This document shows positions 53,695 through 64,000 of a stretch of 64,000 nucleotides of DNA, piece after piece. Both the position numbers and the translations under genes were made by a program. The DNA comes from Iris pallida (taxonomy: Eukaryota > Streptophyta > Magnoliopsida > Asparagales > Iridaceae), in the NCBI GenBank assembly GCA_029216955.1, contig JANAVB010015600.1, forward strand, positions 35,599,997 through 35,663,996. Reading direction: 5' to 3'. The notes under the pieces were generated by a model. That model was not told where the DNA came from. It made no database searches and saw only the letters and a program-made list of their open reading frames with translations. Every line of letters starts with the position of its first letter. The stretch's first letter is position 1.

Positions 53695-53861
53695 ATGATC
53701 CTCGTTTTGATGCTTCACAGTATGCTTTCTTTGTTGGTAAAAATGTCGTGGAGGAAGTTGAACTGGGAGGACTGGAAGATGACCATGATGGTAATGATGC
53801 TGGATTGGTTGGGCCTGCTGGCGAGGAATTTTGTTTTTCTTCTATTGGAGATAGAGAAGAG
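53695..53861 (+). CDS. PAT1: PAT1 homologue, coding exon 2
   Basis: From the acceptor TTTCAG to the donor GAGAAGAG|GTGG. It encodes the conserved PAT1 N-terminal signature FDASQYAFFVGKNVVEEVELGG then LEDD. The frame joins exon 1 (phase 1) and exon 3 (phase 0). The open frame runs 15 bases past the donor to a TAA, so failure to splice here would truncate the protein. Confidence 0.85.
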
Positions 53862-55704
53862 GTGGCTTTCTTTGATTAAGAAATTTATTGTGCTCATAAG
53901 TCGGTTAACTAATTGGTTTTGGGGCTTTGGAGGTCAATTATTGTTGCAATACTTTGATAATGTTATGCTGCTTCCATTAATTAAGCTGTGCAATTTTATC
54001 TTCTTCTTTTGTGCTGATCTTTGAGCTTTGATTTCTTATTGGAATTCTATCGACATCTCCTGTTGTACATGGTGAGGCTTATTTTCATCTTGATCCTGTA
54101 ACAGTTCACAGTAGTTGATAAACTTCTTGGCTAGAGTAGTGACATTTAAAATGTTATATATGCTACTGCTAATGGATGGTTAAGACAAGAATACTATAGT
54201 GGAGTTATTATATGGCTATTAATATTATCTAGCTGAAACTGCATTTAGGATTGTTTCATTTATTTGTTTTGGCTGGTCAAGAGTATGCTCCTTTAGAGAT
54301 ACAAATGTGCAACTGATTATGCTTGATTTGGGATTGCTGCTACTTCTCAAAAAGCCACAACAGAAGCAGCTTTTGACAGCATATGGGAGATTGTTGTCAA
54401 AAGCTGTCCCAAAATTGAATTGACTTTTCAAAAGTTTTTTTTCACAAGTTGTTGTTACCAAAGAGCCTTCGAACTGCTTTTCAGAAAAAAAAACATAAGA
54501 AACCTCCAATAAGGAATCCCAAACCCAGCCTTAGCAAGGAGCTTCTGTTATATTTTTAAGAGCTTCTGTTATATTTTTCATTAGCCTTACTTGATACATG
54601 TACAGATGGCTACCTGGGTAATCCAATCTGGGTTTGCTAAAATGCTGTGGAATAGCAAGAGCCATTTATTGTGGAATAGCAAGAGCCATTTATTGCAAAT
54701 ATCTCGTTAAGAAAGATAGGGAACTTGTGATTTGTGGAGTTATGACTTAAGATAGTCATTAGACTAGCTCTTTATTCTATATGACAATATATTCTTATTT
54801 TTATGTGCCCATTGACTAAGGGTCTTATGTTTTTTCACTACATCTTGGACAAATCCATGGCAGAATATGTGCACTGTTGGAAAAAGATGTACAAATGTTG
54901 CTACTCTTGAGCTTTGGTTGATCCGGATTGGCTATTACTGATGATTGGCCACATAAAGGGAAATAAAAACTATATAAAAATGGATACTGTTCCGTGTTTG
55001 TAGTGATTGTTTGAGGGTATTAGAAGTTAGAACGGCTTAAAGGTGACCAAAATGACTCTTTGAATGGTGGAATTGTAACCTACTTCATCATCCTTTTTAG
55101 GTCTGTCTTCGTATCTACATTCATGGGGGATAGCATATAATTATTATTTTTCCCATTAAGGATATTGAAACTCATATGTTGCGGCCGGGGGGGGGGGGGG
55201 GGGGGGCGGGGGGGGGGGGGGGGGGGGGGGGGGTGGGGCGTGCGTTTTCTATCTGTTTCAGCCAGTACATTGAACCATCTGAGATCAAATATTAGTGGAA
55301 TATCTTGAACCTTTAGGGCAAAGGAAAGTGGAAATCTCGTTATCCAATAATATTTAGTATATCTAGTGCAGATACTTTTGTGTTTAGAAACTAGAGTTCT
55401 ATGGTTGTATCTGCTTTTGTAGTTTGCTCCTGTTGCACTCAACTCCATTGTTAATTTATATTTCAGGGTGTTGCTTATGCCAGTTACTGAATTTAGGAAC
55501 TTTTATTAGATTACTATAGATTTTATTTTTTATCTGATTCTTTTCAATCGTTATGTAGCGCTTACAGATTTTCTCCGAGTACATCATATGGTCATGCTTA
55601 GATCAAAGTGTTCAAAATCACTTCACTTGCCCCTTATTTGACATGTAATATGCAATTTAAGAAGCGGCTTATCTAAACATAACATCATTTTATTTCATTT
55701 GCAG
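53862..55704 (+). other. PAT1 intron 2
   Basis: AT-rich intron of 1.84 kb with a long guanine run (55182-55233). A duplicated phrase TGTGGAATAGCAAGAGCC lies at about 54647 and 54670. No gene is seen in it. Confidence 0.75.
55182..55233 (+). repeat. Poly-G run of about 50 bases
   Basis: Nearly pure G, broken only by a C and a T, on the sense strand of PAT1. It can form G-quadruplexes and is prone to sequencing error, so the exact length is unreliable. Confidence 0.85.
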
Positions 55705-55761
55705 GGGGAGATTTCAAGGTCATTATCAGATATTGATGACCTAACAGCAACATTTACAAAG
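55705..55761 (+). CDS. PAT1: PAT1 homologue, coding exon 3
   Basis: A 57-base exon between TTGCAG and AAG|GTTTG. It encodes GEISRSLSDIDDLTATFTK, the second strongly conserved plant PAT1 motif (SLSDIDDLxxTFxK). The next exon (family motif with LN..V..P...GVIGDRGSGSFSR) was looked for to the end of the window and not seen. Confidence 0.85.
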
Positions 55762-58640
55762 GTTTGTTGCTATTTTGCTTATTGTCTTGCAACTACAGGG
55801 AACTCAAGTGATTTGTGAAAAAGGAAGTTTCAGTTGTATGATTCCTTTATAGATATTTAATTGCTAATCTTTATTTTCTATCTATAATATCTTGATAAAA
55901 AAAGTATTTTACATAAGCTTGATGTCATCTCAGGCGGCTCGGCTTGACATTTATGTCTAAATATTTGCAGTGAAATAGTCATTTATGTGGCTTCTCCTTA
56001 CATTTAGTAATTTACTGTGATCACTTTTGCTGTTCAACTAGGAGTTTTGTTCTCTTCCTTTTATATCCTACATTCTTGCCAAATGTTGCTTAGATGGATA
56101 ATCCGTACATTGTGCAAAGTCATTGATATTGTTGTCAAATGTGGGACCACTTTAAAACAGATTGTAGTTATTGGCAGATTGTGCTGTAAAAATCTTGCCA
56201 TTTTCTGTACCAGCCAGTGAATCTTGTAGATCATCATATTCAGTTTCAATGGTTATATTCTTTTGAAATTGATTTGTGCAGTTTAGTTCCAGTCCTTAGT
56301 GTTGGAACGTGCCAATATCAAATCCTATGCAGGATCTCTCTTAATTTGGTTGTATCTATCCACAAAAAAACAATTCATGAGAGTATTTGTCAAGATTATA
56401 AACGGCGGTAGGCGGGTGCGCGGCGGAGAGAGTCCGCCTACCGCCTAGTCGGTGCCTAGGCGCCGCCTAGGCGGTTGATACATTTTGAACATTTTTTACT
56501 ATTTTACCACTGTTTTTTGCATAATATGCATATTTTAAGGGTGTTCCATGCATAACTAAGTTGTAGAACGAAGATTTATAAAGTTTTAGTGTTGTTAGGC
56601 CCATAATGTTAAAAAAAACCTTTTTGGCCAAAATATTTTGTAAAGTATTTCTCCGCCTAGGCGCTCGCCTACGCTGCCTCACCTCTGCCTATGCCGCCAA
56701 CCTCCATTGGCCGCCTACTCCACCGCCTACAGCAAAGCGGTGCAGAGAGGGACCGCCTACCGCCTAGGCGCCGCCTAGGCGGGCCGCCATTTAGAACACT
56801 ATTTGTCTACATAATGTCAGCACTGTCCATGTTCCCAGTCCTCACTATTCATTGCTACAAATACAAATAATATCTCCTCATGGAGCATTCGGTGACACAA
56901 CATAGTTGTATAATGGTGCAAGATATTTTTTTTCTTTCATGCTACAGTAGGAGGGACTAATTGATTCTTTGTCATTGTAGTTGTCTAACGTGCTATGTTC
57001 GTCACTGAGAGTAATGATATAGCAACTCTCTGTTAGATGTACCATCTTCATATAATTAAAATCCCCCTCGACATACTAACATGAATCATAATTCTTCAAA
57101 AGGCTAGGCTGTAAATCAGGGTATTAGGTTGTGTTGTTGCCCAGTTAGATTAGCTGCTCAGTTACAGTATTTAAAACTTGAGCAAATCAATATTATACCA
57201 AGAAATCAATATTCATGCTATCGGCATCGGGGATTTCTGACCCTTGTGAGTATCGGTATCGGCAATTTCGGATTGGAGTATCAGGATTTTTGGATTTGGA
57301 AAGCCAAAGGTGATAAAGAAGTATTTAAAAACTAGAAAAATATTTGATTCGTTTAGACAGTTTTATATATTATTTATTGCTTCCTTGTTAATTTTAAATG
57401 GAACAATATTTGCCATTGTTGAATCGTTCACTCACAGTAGATATTATTGTTTATTTACTTGCTTTTAAGGCAGATCAAAATAGATAGTTTATAATGGAAT
57501 AATATTAACATAGAGGAATGTTGTAGGTATACAACTTCGACAAATGCTAATGGTTACTGTGTTTCTGAAATTATTTTCATACTTCTTTGTTCAAATTTTC
57601 TACGGAATTGACTGGTAAATAGAGCCCCAATGTCGGTATTGCCCATTATAGATAGTTATTGGATCAGAACATGCCAAAACCGTATCGACTATGTTGCACT
57701 AATATGCATACTGGCATGGATACAGACACGGGATACAAGCATTTTCAAATAGTTACAATAGTTACAGAGGTAGTTCAAATAATTACAGTGGTAGTTACCT
57801 ATGTTGCGTGAGTACGGATACGGGCACGGGTACATCATGTTGATAAAGCTAATGCCAGTTTGCTACTTATCAGCTGATAGCACAGAATGTTCTTCCTTTG
57901 TAACATCGAAATTTAAGTTACCTCTAAGATATAGTTTAATATCCAATAGTATGTGGCTACTGGCATGGTAAATTGTTACTGTCTTTTTGCATGTCGGTAA
58001 CACGTGCCTGGGAGAAAGAGGAGAGGGTGGTAGTGGTGGTGGTGGTGGTATGGTTGTTTAGAGAAAATTTCATATAAATTGTCTCTTAAAGTTCTTATTT
58101 TTAACTAAAAAAGTTCATATTTTTAACTAAAAAAATTTGACTTGATAAGTTTACCCTAGGTCCTTCAGTTTCTTGATTGTTCTCTAACCTAATTAAACAA
58201 AACTTTACCTAATTGCATACAATTTCTGGTTTCCCTGCTGTATTTGATTATTTTCAGTTTTGATTGATCATGCATTATTTATTCTAGCTGGCAATTGACT
58301 TCTCATGAGATTCCAATCTTCCTTTTCAAGATAACAAAATTGTATAATCTAGGAGAGAATTGAGAATACCATGAGATTTTGGGTTAAAGATGGATCCTAT
58401 ATGAGTCATCTTCAAAGAAATGGGTTCTTTAATATAGTTCACACTCCCAACTTTAGTGTTTTCAATACCTCCCTGGTTTGGTGAAGGGATTTTGATTTGG
58501 CTGTTCATGTTAGTCACAAGTGTTGGAAACATATTTTTTTAGCCAACTAGCTTATATTTTTGATCAATTAATTAGTGCTTCAATAAAATAAATACCTACA
58601 ACACGACCACCTTTTTCTTTCAAGTCTATGGGAGCCCTCT
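55762..58640 (+). other. Start of PAT1 intron 3
   Basis: AT-rich, with no coding domain. It contains the GC-rich small element at 56398-56800 and a short GGT repeat near 58030. The intron presumably continues through the repeats to the right, unless the gene is broken. Confidence 0.55.
56398..56800. mobile_element. MITE-like element with CCGCCTAGGCG ends
   Basis: Both ends are rich in CGCCTAGGCG-type palindromes (56402-56475 and 56652-56790), around an AT-rich core. The left begins ACGGCGGTAGGCGG and the right ends CCGCCTAGGCGGGCCGCC. Such GC-rich ends occur in plant non-autonomous DNA elements. No target duplication could be fixed. Confidence 0.45.
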
Positions 58641-59429
58641 TGTCACGACCCGCACCCACTGTGAGGGTACGAGTACGTAACAGCGTCCAGCCTACGCCGC
58701 AGTGTCGGCGGTAGAACGATGTTCTAGGTCATGAACTATAACTAACACAATATGAAATACTCTCCAAAGGAGGCCAAATCACAGAAGGTACAACTCAATC
58801 ACAATCTAGAGGTAGAATATAGCACGATGGAATAGATAAGGAAATCCTCAAACTGAGGTACAACAGAAGTGAAATAAATCAAAGTTAACAAACACAAGTC
58901 TCAACATCTCCATAAAAATACAACTCTGAAATCAAAGACAACAACTAACATGAAAAGAAAGAACAGTCTAGACTATCTATGCTATGCATGGGTATCATCC
59001 TCAGCAGCTGCCTGAACCTCCCCAGGGGTCCAGGTCGCGAGTGTCATCTAGGCAAGCTCCATAGTAAGGGGTACAGGGTTCCTTATCATCCTCTGTAAAA
59101 TTTTCAACAGGTCCAGTCAGGACGGGAGCGAGCACAATACATCTCACACAGATCATAGCAGGTTAGGAAATATAAACGTGCAAAAGAGTACGATACATGA
59201 AAACTGAAAGAATGTACATGATGTAAATAGAGAGAACTGTAATAGAAATACCTACTATAAGTAGAGAACTATCAGTGACTAGTGATGTAGAGTACAAAGT
59301 CGACATGTGAACGGCTGTAATTGCACATGAATATACTAAAGAGGCTCACATGGTTATACTACTTTGGAATTGTTCACATGACTATTTATACTCCCCATAC
59401 CCCAATCAATACACAAGGATCCAGACAAG

Positions 59430-59710
59430 TTATGTTACGTACATGATTTTCACATGAAAGCCCATAGATGGGTGTACATGAAGTATACATGAGGGCTCAG
59501 AACTGAGTGCACATGAATTCCACATGAAGGCCCATGAAGGGGTACACATGAAGTATAGGTTATACATGAAGTACATGAGAAACATGACAGTACATGAGAG
59601 CACATGAGAGTACACGAGCGTGCATGAACGTACATGAAGCACATGAGAAACATGAATCACATGAGAGCGATGAATACATGATTTACATGAAACACATGAC
59701 ATGAAGTATC
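59430..59710. repeat. Degenerate ACATGA(A/G) repeat
   Basis: ACATGAAG, ACATGAGAG and ACATGAGAAAC words recur more than 20 times in 280 bases, without a fixed period. Confidence 0.75.
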
Positions 59711-60478
59711 CGATGCTCCCGAGGGGGATAACATCTCATGTAGGGATCCATATAGTACCAATCTGTGATAATATCGTGACAGCATCAAATAAGGTAATCT
59801 AGAGCAGGAATATAATCCTAAGCAAGTTATGAAATGATCAGAGAATGTACTCGCCTGGTATCTGAATATCTGTGAGAATATACTGCCCGAGATGAGGTAT
59901 CTGACTCCTATTTAGAGCAACACAAGTCAAGACATATACAGGGGATGATAGATGAAATGTACAATGCATCTGCATGCTGTCTAGGTCAAACTAGACTGAA
60001 GTCAACATTTGGTCAACCCTAGTCAACTACACTAGTCAAACTAGGTCAACTATGTCAAGTCCTAGCCCTAACAAGTCTCACTAGGCCTAACCAAGCCTAG
60101 GCTAGCACACATCAATCCCAAGGCTATACAAGCCAAACACAAGCCACACATCAAGGCACATTCACATTTAGCTATTTATCATGAAATTCATATATATCTA
60201 TATGTATATAGGATTACATATATATACAACATGCATATATACAACATTATATATAAAGAGAAAGTTAGAGAGAGAAACTAGCATGTAAGGCTATGTGTGT
60301 GTATAGGTGTATGTGGACAAGTGTCATGAGGGTTAGATTGTAGACATGTGTGTGAAACATACATGAAAGTGTATAGCAAGAATTGGGTTACAAACACTAG
60401 CTACAAGTTACACTACACATGGCATAGGTTAAACAATCTACATTACACATCCTAATTAACTCACAATCATGCATGGCT

Positions 60479-61220
60479 ATATATATATATATATATATAT
60501 ATAAAGTAGAGGTTTTAGTCATGCTTAGCTATATATATTAGAACATGTATTGCATATTCTATATATATCTACATATATATGAACAAGCATATAGAGAGGG
60601 AGAGTTTAGGTTCAGACATTGCATTAGAATGTGGGTGTGTGAAGTTCAAACTGTCACAGTGAGTGAAAAGAGAGAATGTGAGGAAGTGACAGTGTGTGTG
60701 TGTGCATATAGGTAAGGTTGGACTTCTATTTAACATACATGTATACATGTATACATCCATATATACTTATCTACATACATCAACACATAAATTACACACT
60801 ATAGATATATATATACATTACCATATATCAAAATATATATAGAGAGATTAGAGGGTGATGTGGGTGTCAATGTGTGAGGGAGTGTGGCAATGTGAGGGGT
60901 GTGTCTCAGGAAACAGGGGGTTTCCTGTTGTGTGTACCTGTGTATGTGTGTGTCAAATTTGTATAGGGGCACATGTGAAGGTGGGGGGTTAGTAGTACAT
61001 GAACATGTGTGTATATGAATAGGTATCAATGTGTGATTGTGATAACCTGTGCTCTCAGTTTAGATTCATATGTGTGAGTGTCAACAAATCAGTGGGAGAG
61101 TGTGTTCAAATCAGTGTGTGAGTGTGAGTAATACATCAGTGTCTCAGGTCACATGTGTGTGTCCTGTTATTATACATATGTGTGTGTAGAGAACAATATA
61201 GAGTGTGTGTGTAACAGGAA
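60479..61220. repeat. Microsatellite-like AT and TG tracts
   Basis: An (AT)n run at 60479-60502 is followed by many short TGTG and ATATAT tracts to about 61220. Nothing coding is seen; open stretches here are made of low-complexity codons. Confidence 0.7.
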
Positions 61221-61498
61221 TATTAGTGTACTAAATCTCAGTAAGAATTCAGTAGAGTATACACATTGAAATGTCTGAGTAAAAACAGTCCAATTACCAT
61301 TCGAAAACCCATACACCTAGCCAACATGAAAGCCCCAACATGCAACTTAAACTCAGCTATATACATATAATCTAACATGGTAATTATATCATCAAAAATC
61401 AGTAAAACCAAGTTAAACCCAGAAAATCAGTGTACACAAACAGTCCTATGTTTAACAGTCCAAAACATTTCGAATCAAATGATTAATCACCATCACGA

Positions 61499-61507
61499 AT
61501 CCTAACA
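61499..61507. repeat. Target site duplication ATCCTAACA (left); right copy 63085-63093
   Basis: Perfect 9-bp direct repeat outside the small MULE, the length typical for this superfamily. Confidence 0.7.
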
Positions 61508-62034
61508 CTGGAAATTGCTGAGAAACCCAATTTCGGGGTGGACTTTTATGAAATGCCTACCCGCTGGATAAGTTTTATGAAATACCCAGAATTAAGTATT
61601 TTCACGTTAAATATTCCAAGATTCCCTTTTAGATGCCACCCGCTAGAAACTGCTATTTTTATAATACCGAAACTACCCCTCCGCGCGAATTGGTCATCTA
61701 TATGTATTTGAATTCAAAAAACTCAGATCTGGATTGCGATTTTCGTCTTCTTCTTCTTCACGGGAAATCTGAATTCCATTGCTCTCATATTCAGCAGAGA
61801 TCGCAAAGATCGTTCGTAGTTCGGTGTGTTTTTCTTCAGTCGAACTCAGATCATCGCTCGTCATCATCATCACCATCATCATCATCTTCATCGTGGAGAC
61901 ATTTGAACTTAGATCTTCAATTGTGGAGAGGAGATCTTTCTTCTTCTTTTCCATAAGAATTATCATCGCTTTGAAAGAAGAACGAAACTCTTTATTCCTG
62001 AAAAAACTAAATTACACGTTTTAACACTGGAAAT

Positions 62035-62615
62035 GACCATTCTCCGTCTTAATTAGGACGGAGAATGGCATTCTCCGTCTTAATTAGGACGGAGAATGAC
62101 ATTCTCCGTTTCCGTCTTAATTAGGACCGAGAATGGCTTCTCCGTTTTATTTAAGACGGAGAATGGCATTCTCCGTCCTAATTAACACGGAGAATGGCAT
62201 TCTCCGTGTTTCTAACACGGAGAATGGTCATTCTCCTGCGTTTTAACACTAGAATGACCATTCTCCGTGATAAATTACACGGAGAATGGCATTCTCCGTC
62301 CTAATTAAGACGGAGAATGGTCATTCTCCGTTTAATTTAGCACGGAGAATGGCCATTCTCCGTCTTAATTAGGACGGAGAATGCCATTCTCCGTTTTATT
62401 TAACACGGAGAATGACATTCTCCGTTTCATTTAACACGGAGAATGGCATTCTCCGTGTTTCTAACACGAAGAATGGTCATTCTCCTGCGTTTTAACACTG
62501 GAATGACCATTCTCCGTGTAAATTAAGACGGAGAATGTCATTCTCCGTCCTAATTAAGACGGAGAATGGTCATTCTCCGTGTAAATTAAGACGGAGAATG
62601 CCATTCTCCTGCATT
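62035..62615. repeat. Palindrome array of the small MULE
   Basis: The same CATTCTCC/GGAGAATG half-sites as in the large MULE, with its own spacers (TCTTAATTAGGA, TGTTTCTAACA and TTTTATTTAACA). A block with CATTCTCCTGCGTTTTAACAC occurs twice. Confidence 0.97.
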
Positions 62616-62679
62616 TTATGGTTAGCTGAAACTTTGGAGGGCCATAACTTTTGACTGGGAGGTCGAAACGAGGTCCCGT

Positions 62680-62865
62680 TTGTCGCAAAATGAGCGTATC
62701 GTCGAGGAGACTGAAAGTAACAGCTTCATCGTTAGACGGCCTTCCGAAATTTTAGATTCGCAAAAAAATAATGTTTGGACCTCCGTTTTAGCACTTTTGT
62801 CGTTCGTCCCGGTCTTTCCGAAATTTTTCGACGAGTTTTTGAAGATTTTTGAGGAGAAAACCTAG
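62680..62865 (+). other. Unassigned 61-residue open stretch in the small MULE
   Basis: The frame (MSQNERIVEETESNSFIVRR...) has no recognised domain and no match in the large element that I could see. It may be non-coding or part of a captured sequence. Confidence 0.2.
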
Positions 62866-63093
62866 ATTCGAAAGTGAGCAGCGTATGGAAGAAGATGGAG
62901 TATTGAAACGTTTTTTAAGAGCAGTTTTGTGGGTGTTTCCAATAAATTAAAAGGAAGGGCAAAAGGGTCATTTGGAACCCGCTTTGGATAAGTTTCTCTA
63001 ATTCTGGGCACGCGATGAAAGTTTTTTTAGCGGTGGGTTTTACATAAAACTTTTTTAGTTTTTGGGCATTTCATAAATCTTCCCATCCTAACA

Positions 63094-64000
63094 TGTGACT
63101 AATTCTCAAATACATATAGATGAATCAATGTTGCAGTTTAATCATCAAGAAAACAGTTTAAAATTACATTAATCTCAGAATTCATCATTTCGAAAACAAG
63201 TATCAGTAATATTGGGGAAACCCAAATCGAATTCGAAATTAAATTAATAATTCAAAACTAAATGTTGGAAATTAAAGACACACATGTGCACGTGTCCCTC
63301 GAGTCTACTCGTGTCACCCAGAGCCGGATACGGCGTGTCCACTCAACACGAACACCTCTCATGCACACACAGACACGCTGTCTCGTGCACGCGTGCACTC
63401 GTGTCTAGGACACGACACACGACACGACACAACACGTGTGTGTGCACCTAGGTTCTCCACTACTATGGCTACGTCACCGACACTCTGCATCGTGTCCACG
63501 AGACTCCAGGACGCGACACGAGACCCGTGTCAGAGGCGCTTGTGTCACGTACACAATGTAGCCAAGGGCCAGTGCGGGCTAGATTTCTCCCAATATACTC
63601 GATAATATAACCTGAAATTTTGTCAGTGTGGTGTCAGACACGTGGCCTAGGTGTCCACAAAATTTCGTGTCAAAACGTGCTATGTCGTGTCCGCTACAGT
63701 GCCCGACCAGCAGGGCACTGTGCGCAGCCTGCTGCGTGCGTGTTCGTGTCCTCGTGCTGACACGACACGACACTAAAACCAACTGAGTGCAACACGAAAT
63801 CAAACACGACACATAGCACTACAAATTCAATCAATTACATTTCAAAAATAGTGAAATAATCATGAGTGTGGCATTTCATCAAACACTTGCACATACACAT
63901 TGACACGTGTCCGATACGGACACCAAACGGACACGATTTCTAACCAAATTTTAGGGACAGCTAGGGGACACCTAGATCTAGGCTAGGATGCAAAGAAATC
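63094..64000. other. Non-coding region dense in GTGTC/GACAC words
   Basis: From about 63290 to 63960 the words CGTGTC, GACACG, ACACGAC and CACGTG recur dozens of times in both directions without a fixed period. No gene is seen. Similar words occur thinly in PAT1 introns (45470 and 57730). Confidence 0.5.

Larger units (their letters stand above)
58641..61498. repeat. LTR-like repeat region beginning TGTCACGACC
   Basis: It starts TGTCACGACCCGCACC, a usual gypsy LTR start, and shows no coding domain. It contains an ACATGA-rich repeat (59430-59710), AGTCAA/GGTCAA words near 60000, AT runs and TGTG-rich parts. A matching second LTR is not in the window, so the right end is unknown. Confidence 0.4.
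61508..63084. mobile_element. Small non-autonomous MULE related to the 12-kb element
   Basis: A 9-bp repeat ATCCTAACA at 61499-61507 and 63085-63093 fits a MULE target duplication. The right end (62990-63084) is the reverse complement of the left end of the large MULE. The left part (61538-61960) matches its right end, so this copy lies inverted. About 30 bases between the left duplication and the first TTTTATGAAATGCC are unlike the terminal repeat, perhaps filler. There is no transposase or ULP1 sequence. Confidence 0.75.

Noticed and set aside
53598..53879. 93-residue frame as an independent gene
   Set aside because: It is PAT1 exon 2 extended into both neighbouring introns; splice borders and PAT1 signatures explain it better.
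55080..55448. Proline-rich open frame on the - strand
   Set aside because: The proline run is the poly-G tract read on the other strand, inside a PAT1 intron.
60569..61029. Histidine- and threonine-rich frames on the - strand
   Set aside because: Low-complexity translation of TGTG and ATAT tracts without start context or domain.

Overview
The window is plant nuclear DNA, most likely from a seed plant with a large, repeat-rich genome. This is shown by long terminal repeat (LTR) retrotransposons of the plant-specific Tat, Tekay and SIRE types, Mutator-like (MULE) DNA transposons, spliced genes with GT-AG introns, and pieces of one ordinary plant gene of the PAT1 family. I saw no rRNA, tRNA or CRISPR locus. 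The species cannot be named from the sequence.

Positions 1-29885 hold a three-level nest. The outermost element is a Ty3/gypsy element of Tat type on the + strand (LTRs 1-864 and about 29013-29885, dual RNase H). A Tekay-like chromovirus (1211-18910, - strand, target site duplication AATTT) has inserted into its gag. A SIRE-like Copia element (7017-16672, + strand, target site duplication GCTTG) has inserted into the chromovirus gag. Each outer reading frame resumes exactly after the inserted element. Hand counts of LTR differences are about 2 percent, 2.3 percent and 1.1 percent. This fits nesting, with the Copia element youngest. The Tat element carries three short TATA-led antisense genes between pol and its 3' LTR and is peppered with the motif TTTACGC.

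Positions 29886-32185 are older repeat remnants, including a likely degraded solo LTR. Positions 32186-44330 are a nearly complete 12.1 kb MULE. It encodes a two-exon MuDR-type transposase (- strand, one nonsense codon). It also encodes a five-exon gene with a coiled coil and a ULP1/C48 SUMO-protease-like end (+ strand), and a small TATA-led gene whose product has four VKEE SUMO-acceptor-like motifs. Its most striking feature is a palindrome, CGGAGAATGNCATTCTCCG. Its half-sites, alternating in direction, fill nearly all introns and spacers in six blocks, parts of which are 216-218 bp higher-order tandem repeats. A small non-autonomous relative at 61508-63084, in inverted orientation with a 9-bp target duplication, keeps the ends and the array but no transposase. 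The arrangement resembles the motif arrays of VANDAL MULEs, where an element-encoded protein binds the motif. This is my candidate for an undescribed system.

Positions 44805-55761 carry the first three coding exons of a PAT1 (mRNA decapping and stress) homologue. Its 8.6 kb first intron holds a decayed Copia element (45869-53257, target site duplication ATTCT). Its later exons are not in the window; the third intron would run through further repeats (a CCGCCTAGGCG element, an LTR-like start at 58641, short-motif repeats and the small MULE) to the end of the window.
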